From Flavobacterium sp. UBA7680 (lineage in GTDB: Bacteria; Bacteroidota; Bacteroidia; Flavobacteriales; Flavobacteriaceae): a DNA stretch of 62,573 nucleotides. Position 1 is the first letter of the stretch. The number at the start of each line of letters is the position of its first letter. Location: NCBI RefSeq assembly GCF_002482975.1, contig NZ_DLHA01000030.1, forward strand, positions 1-62,573, read 5' to 3'. Of this stretch, positions 8,016 through 16,255 are shown in pieces. A program made the position numbers and the translations under genes. Under the pieces are notes generated by a model. The model saw nothing but the letters and a program-made list of their open reading frames with translations, was not told the origin of the DNA and made no database searches.

Positions 8016-8036
8016 AGTATAAAATGTGGTAAAATT

Positions 8037-8282
8037 ATGATCGAACACAATAAAATTTCAGATTCAGATCTTCGGAATAAAATTAAAAATGCGGAGATTT
8101 GTTTCGGCGGCAACCGGAAACTAAAAATTTATGGAACACTGAAATGTTCTTCGGGAAAAAGAATGAAACGTGAAAATCGGGTTTTCTTTTCTTCTGAAAA
8201 TGAAGCAAAACAAAATGGTTTCAGACCTTGCGGACATTGTATGAAACCTGAATATTTAAATTGGAAAAATGGACTTATTTAA
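8037..8282 (+). CDS. Stand-alone Ada-type zinc-binding domain protein
   Basis: An 81-residue protein consisting only of the domain found at the N-terminus of E. coli Ada. The match is clear in LKCSSGKRMKRENRVFF and GFRPCGHC (Cys65 and Cys68). By eye, Cys37 aligns with Ada zinc ligand Cys42. The position of Ada Cys38, the methyl acceptor for phosphotriesters, appears to be Gly33, so direct methyl transfer seems unlikely; Cys22 or His67 may complete the metal site. A GTG 11 codons upstream is in frame but lies inside the repeat arm, so ATG 8037 was chosen. It overlaps alkB by 14 bases, which suggests translational coupling. Confidence 0.82.
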   Translation: MIEHNKISDSDLRNKIKNAEICFGGNRKLKIYGTLKCSSGKRMKRENRVFFSSENEAKQNGFRPCGHCMKPEYLNWKNGLI

Positions 8283-8877
8283 TCCTGAAATAAACGAAAC
8301 AACAAACTTGCTTCCAAAAGATGGAACTGTAAATTACTTCGGAAAATTGTTTTCGAGAGAAGATTCTAATCATTATTTGGATGTTTTATTGAATACAATT
8401 GAATGGAAAAATGATGAAGCCATAATCTTTGGAAAATTAATTTTGACTAAAAGAAAAGTGGCTTGGTACGGCGATAAGGAATTTGAATATACGTATTCGA
8501 ATACTACAAAAAAAGCACTTCCGTGGACAAAGGAATTATTGGAATTAAAGAAAATAATTGAAGATGAAACGGGAGAAACCTTTAATTCTTGTTTATTAAA
8601 CTTATATCATTCTGGCGAGGAAGGAATGGCTTGGCACAGCGATGCCGAGAAAGATTTGAAAAAGAATGGTGCCATTGGTTCTGTAAGTTTTGGTGCTGAA
8701 AGAAAGTTTGCTTTCAAACATAAAGAAACTAAAGAAACGGTTTCTTTGATTTTACAACATGGAAGTTTATTGGTTATGAAAGATGAAACGCAGACATATT
8801 GGCTGCATCGCTTACCGCCAACAAAAACCACTCAAAAACCAAGAGTAAATTTGACTTTTAGAACTATTATAAGGTAG
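8269..8877 (+). CDS. alkB: AlkB-type alpha-ketoglutarate-dependent DNA/RNA dealkylase
   Basis: A 202-residue AlkB homologue, the Fe(II)/2-oxoglutarate dioxygenase that oxidatively removes alkyl groups from N1-methyladenine and N3-methylcytosine. Metal ligands are His123 and Asp125 (MAWHSDAEKD) and His180 (YWLHRLPP). The 2-oxoglutarate arginines sit in the family signature RVNLTFR (Arg192, Arg198). A substrate lid segment (KVAWYGDKEFEYTYS) is also present. Length and motif layout fit the shorter AlkB/ALKBH2-like form. Its start overlaps the Ada-type zinc gene, and its stop is 2 bases from the end of the convergent MmcQ gene. Confidence 0.92.
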   Translation: MDLFNPEINETTNLLPKDGTVNYFGKLFSREDSNHYLDVLLNTIEWKNDEAIIFGKLILTKRKVAWYGDKEFEYTYSNTTKKALPWTKELLELKKIIEDETGETFNSCLLNLYHSGEEGMAWHSDAEKDLKKNGAIGSVSFGAERKFAFKHKETKETVSLILQHGSLLVMKDETQTYWLHRLPPTKTTQKPRVNLTFRTIIR

Positions 8878-8879
8878 AT

Positions 8880-9203
8880 TTATTTCTTCTTTTTTGGAGC
8901 CACGTTTTGGTAGGAAAGCCTTAAAGCATCTTCAAACATTTCTGACCGAACTTTAGAAAGTTCTACAATTGTCCAGCCTTGTTTTCCCCATTTATTTGGA
9001 ATTGGATAAAAAATCATTTCACTGGATGCACAAAAAACAGATTGATCAATTTCGTTTAATTTTAAAACGGCTCGATTATTTTTTTCGTCAAAAGTGGCGA
9101 ATATCTTTTTGTTTATCCTAAAAGAGGTTTTCTCAAAATGTGGTTCTTCAACTGCATTTTCAAAGGATAAAGCCGATTTTCTAAAATCTTCAATAGAAAC
9201 CAT
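8880..9203 (-). CDS. MmcQ/YjbR family protein
   Basis: A 107-residue protein of the MmcQ/YjbR family, which has a CyaY-like fold. Visible features are the N-terminal EDFRKSALSFENAVEEPHFEK, the FATFDEKNNRAVLKL strand pair, and the WTIVELSKVRSEMFEDAL helix region near the end. Relatives are annotated as DNA-binding, but the biochemical role is not established. A lysine-rich tail (PKKKK) closes the protein. It is convergent with alkB and lies 29 bases downstream of the Nudix regulator, probably in one transcript with it. Confidence 0.8.
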   Translation of the reverse strand: MVSIEDFRKSALSFENAVEEPHFEKTSFRINKKIFATFDEKNNRAVLKLNEIDQSVFCASSEMIFYPIPNKWGKQGWTIVELSKVRSEMFEDALRLSYQNVAPKKKK

Positions 9204-9232
9204 AATTGTAAATTTTAAAATTAAATCTTCAT

Positions 9233-9988
9233 TTACCAGCCTTGATTCAAACCATTTTTTAAAACTTCATCGTATTTTTCTTTATCAAAAGAATATAAGT
9301 TTGGAGCTTTGTGTGCTACATTATTTTTCTTTTCATCCAATTTATTCAGAATTCCGATGTTGGTTATTTTTCGCATAAAATTTCTTCTGTCAAGTTTTTT
9401 GTCCAGAATTGTTTCATACAATTTTTGCAGTTCCGGCATTGTAAATTTTTCCGGTAATAAATTATATCCAACAGGCATTAAATTTAATTCTGTCCTTAAT
9501 GTATCGAGAGCTTTATCAAGAATTTCTTTGTGATCTAAAATGAGTTCTGGAACTTCTTTATGATCAATCCATTCAATTACTTCAGAAGAACTTGTTCGGA
9601 CTGGAACAATTTTTAAAAAATCGACTAAAGCATAATAACCAATGGTCACAAAACGTCGTGTCAGCCATTTGCCTTTTTCGGGATCGATATCTAAATATTT
9701 TAGAACCGCTTTCCCAAAATGATCATCATTCCGTTTAATTTTTCCAAATGCTGCAAACTGTCTTAAAAAAACACCTTCTACTCCGGTTCTTTCGTTTAAA
9801 ATGGTCACTGCTGCTGTATCAATATCCTGATCTATCGGAATAAATCCGCCCGGTAAAGACCACTTTTCACTATGCGGAACTTTAATCAGCAAGACTTTTA
9901 ATTGATTATCATGAAACCCAAAAATGACGCAATCTATGGAAAGTCCTGGCTGGTAATTTTCGTTATTTTCTATAATAAATTTCAGCAT
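9233..9988 (-). CDS. Nudix-domain transcriptional regulator (NrtR/AraR-like)
   Basis: A 251-residue protein with an N-terminal Nudix fold (about residues 12-150) and a C-terminal winged helix (about 165-240, RNFMRKITNIGILNKL). This is the layout of NrtR and of the Nudix-type sugar regulators of Bacteroidetes. The Nudix box (residues 47-70) is degraded: GGFIPIDQD starts well, but the REUxEE core reads VTILNERTG and the first Glu is Asp. Hydrolase activity is therefore unlikely and ligand sensing more likely. The conserved WSLPGGF and the aromatic YYALV strand fit the regulator group. It may respond to a sugar nucleotide or NAD metabolite; the target is unknown. Confidence 0.8.
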   Translation of the reverse strand: MLKFIIENNENYQPGLSIDCVIFGFHDNQLKVLLIKVPHSEKWSLPGGFIPIDQDIDTAAVTILNERTGVEGVFLRQFAAFGKIKRNDDHFGKAVLKYLDIDPEKGKWLTRRFVTIGYYALVDFLKIVPVRTSSSEVIEWIDHKEVPELILDHKEILDKALDTLRTELNLMPVGYNLLPEKFTMPELQKLYETILDKKLDRRNFMRKITNIGILNKLDEKKNNVAHKAPNLYSFDKEKYDEVLKNGLNQGW

Positions 9989-10275
9989 TTAAGTTCTTAT
10001 TAAACTTGCAATTTACTTTTATTTTTCAAAAACTGTTACATTTTTATAAAAAGTACGTCTTTATTAAATAAGCAGACATTGAAAAATCAAAAGTGTGCAA
10101 ATCACAATTTTAGTTAAAATTACGAAATGAATTGAAAAAATAAGTACATTGCGTCATAATAACACATTTGATTAAGGAATTGTTAAATATTAAAAATTAA
10201 GAAAGAAAAAGATTACAAATGTTTAATTTTGTATTCTTCAAATAAATAGAGAATTGAAATTTAATAAACGAGATT
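9989..10275. other. AT-rich divergent intergenic region
   Basis: The gap separates the minus-strand Nudix regulator from the plus-strand 85-residue gene and so must hold both promoters. A TAATTTTG box (10224-10231), matching TAnnTTTG, lies 44 bases before the ATG at 10276. No convincing palindrome or -33 element was seen for the regulator. Confidence 0.4.
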
Positions 10276-10533
10276 ATGAGTGTCAATCCGCTAAAAAATA
10301 TAAACAAAAAAATTAGATCCAAAATCTGGACTTCATTCGGATTTGTTTCTAAGACTTACCTTTTAGAGGCTTCGCTAAAATACAGCGAAGAACAAGAAAG
10401 AATTTTTAACGAAATGATCGTTAAAACTGAGGCTAAAGATAAAAAAGCAAAACGCGAAGCTTTTGATAAAGCTTTGTATGCATCTTATAAAGGAATTGGC
10501 GCTATGGATTTTATACATACTGTTTTGAAATAA
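10276..10533 (+). CDS. Small conserved-looking protein of unknown function
   Basis: An 85-residue product, no family recognised. It is basic and helical: MSVNPLKNINKKIRSKIW, then a charged helix (SEEQERIFNEMIVKTEAKDKKAKREAFDKAL) and a short end ASYKGIGAMDFIHTVLK. It has no signal peptide, cysteine or membrane helix. A TAATTTTG box 44 bases upstream and normal codon usage support a real gene. The last 12 codons and the stop lie inside a long hairpin shared with the end of the convergent GH3 gene region. Confidence 0.6.
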   Translation: MSVNPLKNINKKIRSKIWTSFGFVSKTYLLEASLKYSEEQERIFNEMIVKTEAKDKKAKREAFDKALYASYKGIGAMDFIHTVLK

Positions 10534-10562
10534 TTCAAAACCTTTATAAAATCCATAACGCC
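10498..10562. terminator. Long two-part hairpin between convergent genes
   Basis: An 18-base outer stem (10498-10515 with 10545-10562, one mismatch) encloses an 8-base inner stem (10522-10529 with 10534-10541). The left half is coding sequence of the upstream small gene and the TAA stop falls in the apical loop. It sits 22 bases before the end of the convergent bglX gene and could stop transcription from both sides. Confidence 0.6.
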
Positions 10563-10583
10563 AATTTTAATTGACATTCTATA

Positions 10584-12812
10584 TTACTGTACTAATTCAA
10601 AATCTGATTTTAGTTTAATATCTGCTGACGAAGCTCCTATCAGCACTTCAAAATCTCCAGGCTCTGCCGTCCATTCTAACTTATCATTATAGAAAGAAAG
10701 TTTTTCTTTGTCGATTGTAAATTCGATTGTTTTAGTTTCTCCTGCATTTAATTTCACTTTTTGGAAATCTCTTAGTTCTAAAACCGGACGAACTACTGAT
10801 CCAAATTTGTCTTTTAAATATAGCTGAACCACTTCTTCTCCTGCAACTTTTCCAACATTTGATAGTTGAAATGAAACTTTAATTGTTTCGCTGCTTTTGA
10901 TTTTTGTTGAAGATAATTTCAATCCTGAATAATCAAACTTTGTATAACTCAAACCGTATCCGAAAGGAAATTTAGGAGAGTTTTTTAAATCGATATATGC
11001 TGAAACATAGTTTTTTGAATCTTCATTTTTAGCTGGTCTTCCTGTACTAAAATGATTGTAATAAATTGGGATTTGACCTACTTCTCTAGGGAAAGTTATT
11101 GGCAATTTCCCTGACGGATTGTAATCTCCAAATAAAACATCTGCAATTGCGTTTCCAGCTTCTGTTCCTAACCACCAAGTGTATACGATCGCAGGAACGT
11201 TATCTGCTGTCCAATTAAAAATAAGAGGTCTTCCTGCATTAATTAAAACGATAACTGGTTTTCCTGTTGCCTGAATTGCTTTTACTAAATCTTCCTGAAC
11301 TCCTGGTAAATTGATATTACTACGGCTTTTTGCTTCACCGCTCATATCGTGTCTTTCACCAATACTCAAAATTACTACATCTGCTTGTTTCGCTGTTTCA
11401 ACTGCTTCGGCAAAACCATCTTTATTATCTCCGGTAATATCACAGCCTTTTGCGTAAAGCAATTTTGTGTTTTTACCTACTTTGTTTTGTAAACCGTCCC
11501 ATTGTGAAACTACCCATTTATCGTAATTCACATCTGGAAGTTCAACAGACCAGAATCCCATATTGGCTTTGTATTCTTTTACCATTGGGCCAATGAATGC
11601 AATAGTTTTTACACTTTTAGAAATTGGTAAAGTCTGGTTTTCATTTTTCAATAAAACGATACTTTTTTGAGCTACTTCAAGCGCCGCTTTTCTGTTTGCC
11701 GGATTAGCCAAAACTTTCTCCGCTCTTTTATCGTCAGAATATCTATAAGGATCATCAAATAGACCTAATTCAAATTTTTTGCGAAGAATACGTTTTACAG
11801 CATCATCAACCAAGTCGATAGAAACTCTGCCTTCTTTTACTAACTGTGCTAAATTATATCGGTATGCATTACTTTCCATGTCCATGTCACTTCCGGCAGT
11901 AATTGCAGAATATGCAGCTTCTTTAAGGTCTTTTGAATAACCGTGAGCTACCATTTCTCCAATTGATCCCCAGTCAGAAACTACGAATCCCTGAAAGTTC
12001 CATTTTCCTTTTAAGATATCTCTTTGTAAATGTGAATTTCCAGTTGCAGGAATTCCGTTTAAATCATTAAAAGAATTCATAAATGTTGCTGCTCCAGCAT
12101 CTAAAGCGGCTTTAAAAGGCGGTAAATACGTTTCAAGAAGCATTCTTTCGCTCATATCAACTGAGTTATAATCTCTACCTCCAACTCCTGCTCCATATGC
12201 TGCAAAGTGTTTTACACAGGCCATAACAGAGTTTAAATCTCCTAATTTATTTCCCTGAAAACCTTTTACTCTTGCATATGCAATTTTAGATCCTAGGTAA
12301 GTATCTTCTCCAGCACCTTCCATTACACGTCCCCAGCGTGGGTCACGGCTAATGTCTACCATTGGAGCAAATGTCCAGTGAATTCCGTTTGCAGAAGCTT
12401 CTTCTGCAGCAACTCTGGCAGCTAATTCAATGGCTTGTAAATCCCAGCTTGCTGCTTCGGCTAGCGGAAGCGGGAATGTTGTTTTATATCCGTGAATAAC
12501 ATCTTGTCCAAACAACAACGGAATTTTAAGTCTTGACTGCATGGCCAATTCCTGATATTGTCTGGTATATTTTGTTCCGATGATGTTTAGCATCGAACCT
12601 ATTAAACCTTGTTTGATTTCGGCTTGTTTGTTTGGGTTTATTGTAATTGGCCCTGTTGCCTGATTGTCTCCTGTGTATTGATTAAGCTGACCAATTTTTT
12701 CTTCAATTGTCATTTTCTTCAACAGATCATTTACTTTCTGATCTATTGTCTGCTGCTGTGCCGTCGCAAAAAGCGCGGCCATCAACAAAGCAAATGTGGT
12801 TATTTTTTTCAT
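10584..12812 (-). CDS. bglX: GH3 beta-glucosidase
   Basis: A 742-residue glycoside hydrolase of family 3, close in layout to periplasmic BglX. Order: signal peptide (MKKITTFALLMAALFATA), TIM-barrel domain with the substrate-binding KHFAAYG and the nucleophile Asp280 in GFVVSDWGS, then the alpha/beta sandwich (SIVLLKNENQTLPI) and a C-terminal fibronectin-III-like domain (GEEVVQLYLKD). It should release glucose from short beta-glucan oligosaccharides in the periplasm. ATG 12812 was chosen over a TTG seven codons upstream because it directly begins a signal peptide. Last gene of the glucan operon, 14 bases after a GH30. Confidence 0.93.
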   Translation of the reverse strand: MKKITTFALLMAALFATAQQQTIDQKVNDLLKKMTIEEKIGQLNQYTGDNQATGPITINPNKQAEIKQGLIGSMLNIIGTKYTRQYQELAMQSRLKIPLLFGQDVIHGYKTTFPLPLAEAASWDLQAIELAARVAAEEASANGIHWTFAPMVDISRDPRWGRVMEGAGEDTYLGSKIAYARVKGFQGNKLGDLNSVMACVKHFAAYGAGVGGRDYNSVDMSERMLLETYLPPFKAALDAGAATFMNSFNDLNGIPATGNSHLQRDILKGKWNFQGFVVSDWGSIGEMVAHGYSKDLKEAAYSAITAGSDMDMESNAYRYNLAQLVKEGRVSIDLVDDAVKRILRKKFELGLFDDPYRYSDDKRAEKVLANPANRKAALEVAQKSIVLLKNENQTLPISKSVKTIAFIGPMVKEYKANMGFWSVELPDVNYDKWVVSQWDGLQNKVGKNTKLLYAKGCDITGDNKDGFAEAVETAKQADVVILSIGERHDMSGEAKSRSNINLPGVQEDLVKAIQATGKPVIVLINAGRPLIFNWTADNVPAIVYTWWLGTEAGNAIADVLFGDYNPSGKLPITFPREVGQIPIYYNHFSTGRPAKNEDSKNYVSAYIDLKNSPKFPFGYGLSYTKFDYSGLKLSSTKIKSSETIKVSFQLSNVGKVAGEEVVQLYLKDKFGSVVRPVLELRDFQKVKLNAGETKTIEFTIDKEKLSFYNDKLEWTAEPGDFEVLIGASSADIKLKSDFELVQ

Positions 12813-12826
12813 GAATTTGATTTTGG

Positions 12827-14251
12827 TTACCAAACGTAAGTTGCTACTGCACCTGCGTTTAATGTAGTTGAAGTTTGTTTTTGATTGTATTTGATATTGA
12901 ATGTTTCTGCCGAAGTTCCGTCGTTTTCTACAATTAAAACGATTTGTCCCGATGGTGTTTTGAAAGCTGCGTTGTGTAAGTTTCCAACAATATTACTTCC
13001 AATTCTTACTGAACCTTCCGGAACAAATTTAGAAGCATGTCCAATAATATAATACCCCACTTCTCGCTTAATGTTTTGACCTTGATCGATCATTAAAGCT
13101 CCTTTACAAGTTGAACATCCGCCTGGTGTAAATGGTTTGTAATATTCATCGTTTGCCAATCCCCACGAAAGTGCATTTTTACTCCAGTTACGCATTGAAC
13201 CAATTACAACATTTTTTACACTCCATTTTAAATCATTTTCAAAACTGCTTCCTGATCCTGTATATTGTTCTGTAAAATATAAATCTTTGTTTGGAAATGC
13301 ATCGTGAACTGTTGTTAATGCACTAATATCTCCTTCGTATAAGTGAAATGCTGAACCTGCAACAAAAGGGTTTGCTTTTGCATCTTTTAAAATAGTTAAA
13401 GGATATTCTGGTTTATTACAGTTATGATCGTAAACAATAATTTTAGTTTTAATTCCTGCTGCTTTAAAAGCTGGCCCTAAATTATTTCCAATAAAATCTG
13501 CCTGTTGTTCTGCAAGCATTAACAAACTTGGATTATTTCCCGGATGCAACGGCTCGTTTTGTGGTGTAATGGCATCAATAACAATTCCGTGAGATTTCAT
13601 TGCCTGAATATATTTTACAAAATACTGAGCGTAAACCTCATAATATTTTGGTTGCAGGCTTCCTCCTTTTGAGCTTCCGTTGTCTTTCATCCAAACTGGA
13701 GGTGACCATGGAGAACCCATAATTTTTATTTTTGGATTTATTGCTAAAATTTCTTTTAACAAAGGTACAACATCATTTAAATCTGGACCAAGATTAAAAT
13801 GTTCCAGTTTTAAATCTGTTTGTCCTTCCGGCATATCATCATACGAAAAAACTTTCTCATTCAAATCTGAAGCTCCAATACTAATACGCAGGTAACTTAA
13901 ACCAATTGCATCATTTTTTCTGGAAAACAATTCCTGAAGCAATGCTTCTCTTTTTGCTTTATCCAGTTTTAAAATTGTCTGAGCGCTTCCTCCGGTTAAC
14001 GAAAATCCGAAACCTTCGATGGTTTGAAATTTTTGAGAAGGATTTACTTCAATGGTTTGGTTTGAATTAGTTTCTGTATTAAAAACTAAATCGTCCTGTT
14101 TTTTAAGTTTGGAAGATTCATCTGTAGTTGTAATCCATGATTCTGCTTTTCCAGAATTGGCAACTGCATTTTTTGAAGATCCGCATTTTATCTGCATCGC
14201 AATAAGCGGCAGTAAAAGTAAGATTTGAAGTTTTTTGCTGCTGTTTTTCAT
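12827..14251 (-). CDS. GH30 family glycoside hydrolase lipoprotein (group A, copy 2)
   Basis: A 474-residue lipoprotein (signal peptide ending at Cys23, MQIKCGSS). The GH30 TIM barrel shows acid/base Glu233 in TPQNEPLH and nucleophile Glu328 in YFTEQYTG. The start of the fold (FQTIEGFGFSLTGGSA) and the closing beta-domain are both present. It is the closest paralogue of the enzyme at 18043; both share GGCS-x-CKGAL and the AFHLY-x-GDISAL segment. In GH30 this group includes beta-1,6-glucanases, so endo-beta-1,6-glucanase activity is a reasonable guess, not proven. Likely exposed on the outer membrane or facing the periplasm. Two bases separate it from the phosphatase-fold gene upstream. Confidence 0.88.
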   Translation of the reverse strand: MKNSSKKLQILLLLPLIAMQIKCGSSKNAVANSGKAESWITTTDESSKLKKQDDLVFNTETNSNQTIEVNPSQKFQTIEGFGFSLTGGSAQTILKLDKAKREALLQELFSRKNDAIGLSYLRISIGASDLNEKVFSYDDMPEGQTDLKLEHFNLGPDLNDVVPLLKEILAINPKIKIMGSPWSPPVWMKDNGSSKGGSLQPKYYEVYAQYFVKYIQAMKSHGIVIDAITPQNEPLHPGNNPSLLMLAEQQADFIGNNLGPAFKAAGIKTKIIVYDHNCNKPEYPLTILKDAKANPFVAGSAFHLYEGDISALTTVHDAFPNKDLYFTEQYTGSGSSFENDLKWSVKNVVIGSMRNWSKNALSWGLANDEYYKPFTPGGCSTCKGALMIDQGQNIKREVGYYIIGHASKFVPEGSVRIGSNIVGNLHNAAFKTPSGQIVLIVENDGTSAETFNIKYNQKQTSTTLNAGAVATYVW

Positions 14252-14253
14252 TT

Positions 14254-15093
14254 TTAATCTATTTCTATTAGAACAGGTAAATGATCTGACGGATATTTTA
14301 AATCTTTAGAATCACTTAAAACTGCATGTTTTTGAATTTTTAATCCGCTATTTTTTGAAATAAAAATATAGTCAATCAATAATGTAACTGGCTCGTTATG
14401 TTTGAAATCATTAAACGTTCCTGATGGTCCAAAAGGTTTTTCTATTGACACATCTCTAGTATCATCCATTACTTTTTTTATTTCTCCAATTTGCGGCGTA
14501 TTCGGTTCTGAATTAAAATCTCCCATTAAAAATGCCGGGTATTTCTTTGTGTTTAACTCACTTATTTTTTTCAAAACAAGCTGTACTCCTTTTACTCTTG
14601 CTTCCTCACCCATGTGATCCAGATGCAGGTTAAAAACCCAGAACGTTTTTTTTGTTTTTAGATCTGTAAAAAGTGCATAAGTACAAACTCTGTTACAAGC
14701 TGCATCCCAGCCTCTTGAAACTACGTTTGGTGTTTCTGAAAGCCAAAATGTATTGGAATTCTGCACCTTAAAACGATCTTTTTTGTAATAAATAGTACAC
14801 GCTTCTCCCGTTCCGTTTTCTTCTCTTCCTATTCCAAATCTGTTATAATTTGGAAAAGCTGCTGCGATATCTATTACTTGATTTGGGGTTGCTTCCTGAA
14901 CTCCAAAAATTTCCGGACCATAAAATTGTATTTGAGAAGTAAAATAATCTTTTCGTTTCGGCCATGCATTTTCTCCGTCTGATGCTACATCTAAACGAAT
15001 GTTGTAGGTCATGATTTTTAAATTTTGACCATAAAATGAAACACTTACAAAAAGTAAGAATACTACTAAAATAAATTTACTTGTCTTTTTCAT
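14254..15093 (-). CDS. Secreted endonuclease/exonuclease/phosphatase-fold protein
   Basis: A 279-residue protein with a signal peptide (ending VSFYGQ) and the EEP fold. Visible motifs are the opening KIMTYNIRLD, FGVQEATPNQ (metal-binding Glu), NLHLDHMGEEAR, LMGDFNSEP and the terminal SDHLPVLIEI with the catalytic Asp-His pair. The family covers DNases, phosphodiesterases and sphingomyelinases. EEP proteins of this type do occur in Bacteroidetes glycan loci, but their substrate is unclear. Here it lies between GH16 and GH30 genes in the same transcript, so a phosphate-containing side group of the glycan, or a role in phosphate release, is possible. Function not assigned. Confidence 0.82.
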   Translation of the reverse strand: MKKTSKFILVVFLLFVSVSFYGQNLKIMTYNIRLDVASDGENAWPKRKDYFTSQIQFYGPEIFGVQEATPNQVIDIAAAFPNYNRFGIGREENGTGEACTIYYKKDRFKVQNSNTFWLSETPNVVSRGWDAACNRVCTYALFTDLKTKKTFWVFNLHLDHMGEEARVKGVQLVLKKISELNTKKYPAFLMGDFNSEPNTPQIGEIKKVMDDTRDVSIEKPFGPSGTFNDFKHNEPVTLLIDYIFISKNSGLKIQKHAVLSDSKDLKYPSDHLPVLIEID

Positions 15094-15166
15094 AATTTTT
15101 AAATTTTTAATCCGTAAAGCTAGTGTTTCTCTAACCTTAAAGAAAAAAACTTATTTAAAACTTATG

Positions 15167-16249
15167 TTAATTATATACTCTCACATAATCAACTTCGAAA
15201 GTTGCACTAGTGAAATTTGGATCAACTGTTCCTCCAAAATTTCCTCCCATTGCTAAATTTAAAATCAGGAAAAAATTAGCATTAAATGGTGTTGAACTTG
15301 AATTTACATAGGTATAAAACAAATTGTCATCTACATAAAACTTAATGCTTTCAGCACTCCACTCTGCAGCGTAAATATGAAATTCTGTCGCTGAATTAGG
15401 AACTGTTGTCGTTTTAGTATCAGGTGTATTTCCTGAACGTCCAGGCGAATGCAATGAAGAGTGATTCACGTTTGGATTATTTCCAACTGATTCTAAAATA
15501 TCGACTTCACCACAAGCAGGCCAAGGCACAGTATCGATATTATCTCCTAACATCCAGAATGCCGGCCATGTTCCGCCACCAACTGGTAATTTTGCACGAA
15601 CTTCGGCTCTGCCGTATTTAAATGAAAATTTTCCTTTTGTAAGCATTCTTGTCGATGTATAATGGCTTCCCATATACTCTTCTTTAATAGCTTTAATTTT
15701 TAGAGTTCCATTTGAAATAATTACATTTTCAGGACGAGTTGTATAATATTCTAATTCGTTATTTCCCCAGCCATTTCCGGTTCCAGTATTGTAACCCCAT
15801 TTTGATGTATTTGGAGCACCATCTACATCAAATTCATCTGCCCAAAGTATTTTTCTGGCAACATATACATTTACAGAAGAAGTTGAACTGATAAATTGTC
15901 CTCCAGCATTGTAAGCTGAAACAATTATGGAATAAGATTTTGTTCCCGAACCTGTAAATGTGTAGGTAAGTTCTCCGTTTGAAATTTCTTTAAGCTGATT
16001 GTCTATTAAAACTTTATACGAAACTGCGTTTGCTGCATTAATCTTTAAGTTCACTTTACCGCTTCCATCTCCATCAGGATTTGCTGCATTTTTACCCACA
16101 ACTTCAACCTGAATAGTAAGGTTTGATGGGGCAGGATTATCCGAACCTCCATCTGAGCTATCGTTACTGCTGCTGCAAGATTGAAATATCAGAAGTAAAA
16201 TAGCGGTTAGAAAACCTGCTTTGTTCATTATATTTTTAAATTTTTTCAT
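15167..16249 (-). CDS. GH16 endo-beta-glucanase lipoprotein with PKD-like domain
   Basis: A 360-residue lipoprotein (lipobox Cys25 after IFQSC). Residues ~43-130 form an Ig/PKD-like domain (the VSYKVLIDNQ and YSIIVSAYNAGG strands). Residues ~133-360 are GH16, with the catalytic motif ExDxxE as Glu248, Asp250 and Glu253 in GEVDILES, and the family strands WADEFDVDG and WPAFWMLG. The layout matches laminarinase-type beta-1,3-glucanases; licheninase specificity cannot be excluded. It would cut glucan at the cell surface into oligosaccharides for the SusCD pair. It ends 73 bases before the EEP gene and starts 6 bases after the GH5 gene. Confidence 0.9.
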   Translation of the reverse strand: MKKFKNIMNKAGFLTAILLLIFQSCSSSNDSSDGGSDNPAPSNLTIQVEVVGKNAANPDGDGSGKVNLKINAANAVSYKVLIDNQLKEISNGELTYTFTGSGTKSYSIIVSAYNAGGQFISSTSSVNVYVARKILWADEFDVDGAPNTSKWGYNTGTGNGWGNNELEYYTTRPENVIISNGTLKIKAIKEEYMGSHYTSTRMLTKGKFSFKYGRAEVRAKLPVGGGTWPAFWMLGDNIDTVPWPACGEVDILESVGNNPNVNHSSLHSPGRSGNTPDTKTTTVPNSATEFHIYAAEWSAESIKFYVDDNLFYTYVNSSSTPFNANFFLILNLAMGGNFGGTVDPNFTSATFEVDYVRVYN

Positions 16250-16255
16250 TTGCTT

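Noticed and set aside
7837..8022. 61-codon open frame between the oxygenase and Ada-zinc genes
   Set aside because: It runs through the palindrome-ended repeat element and shows no protein-like composition or start context.
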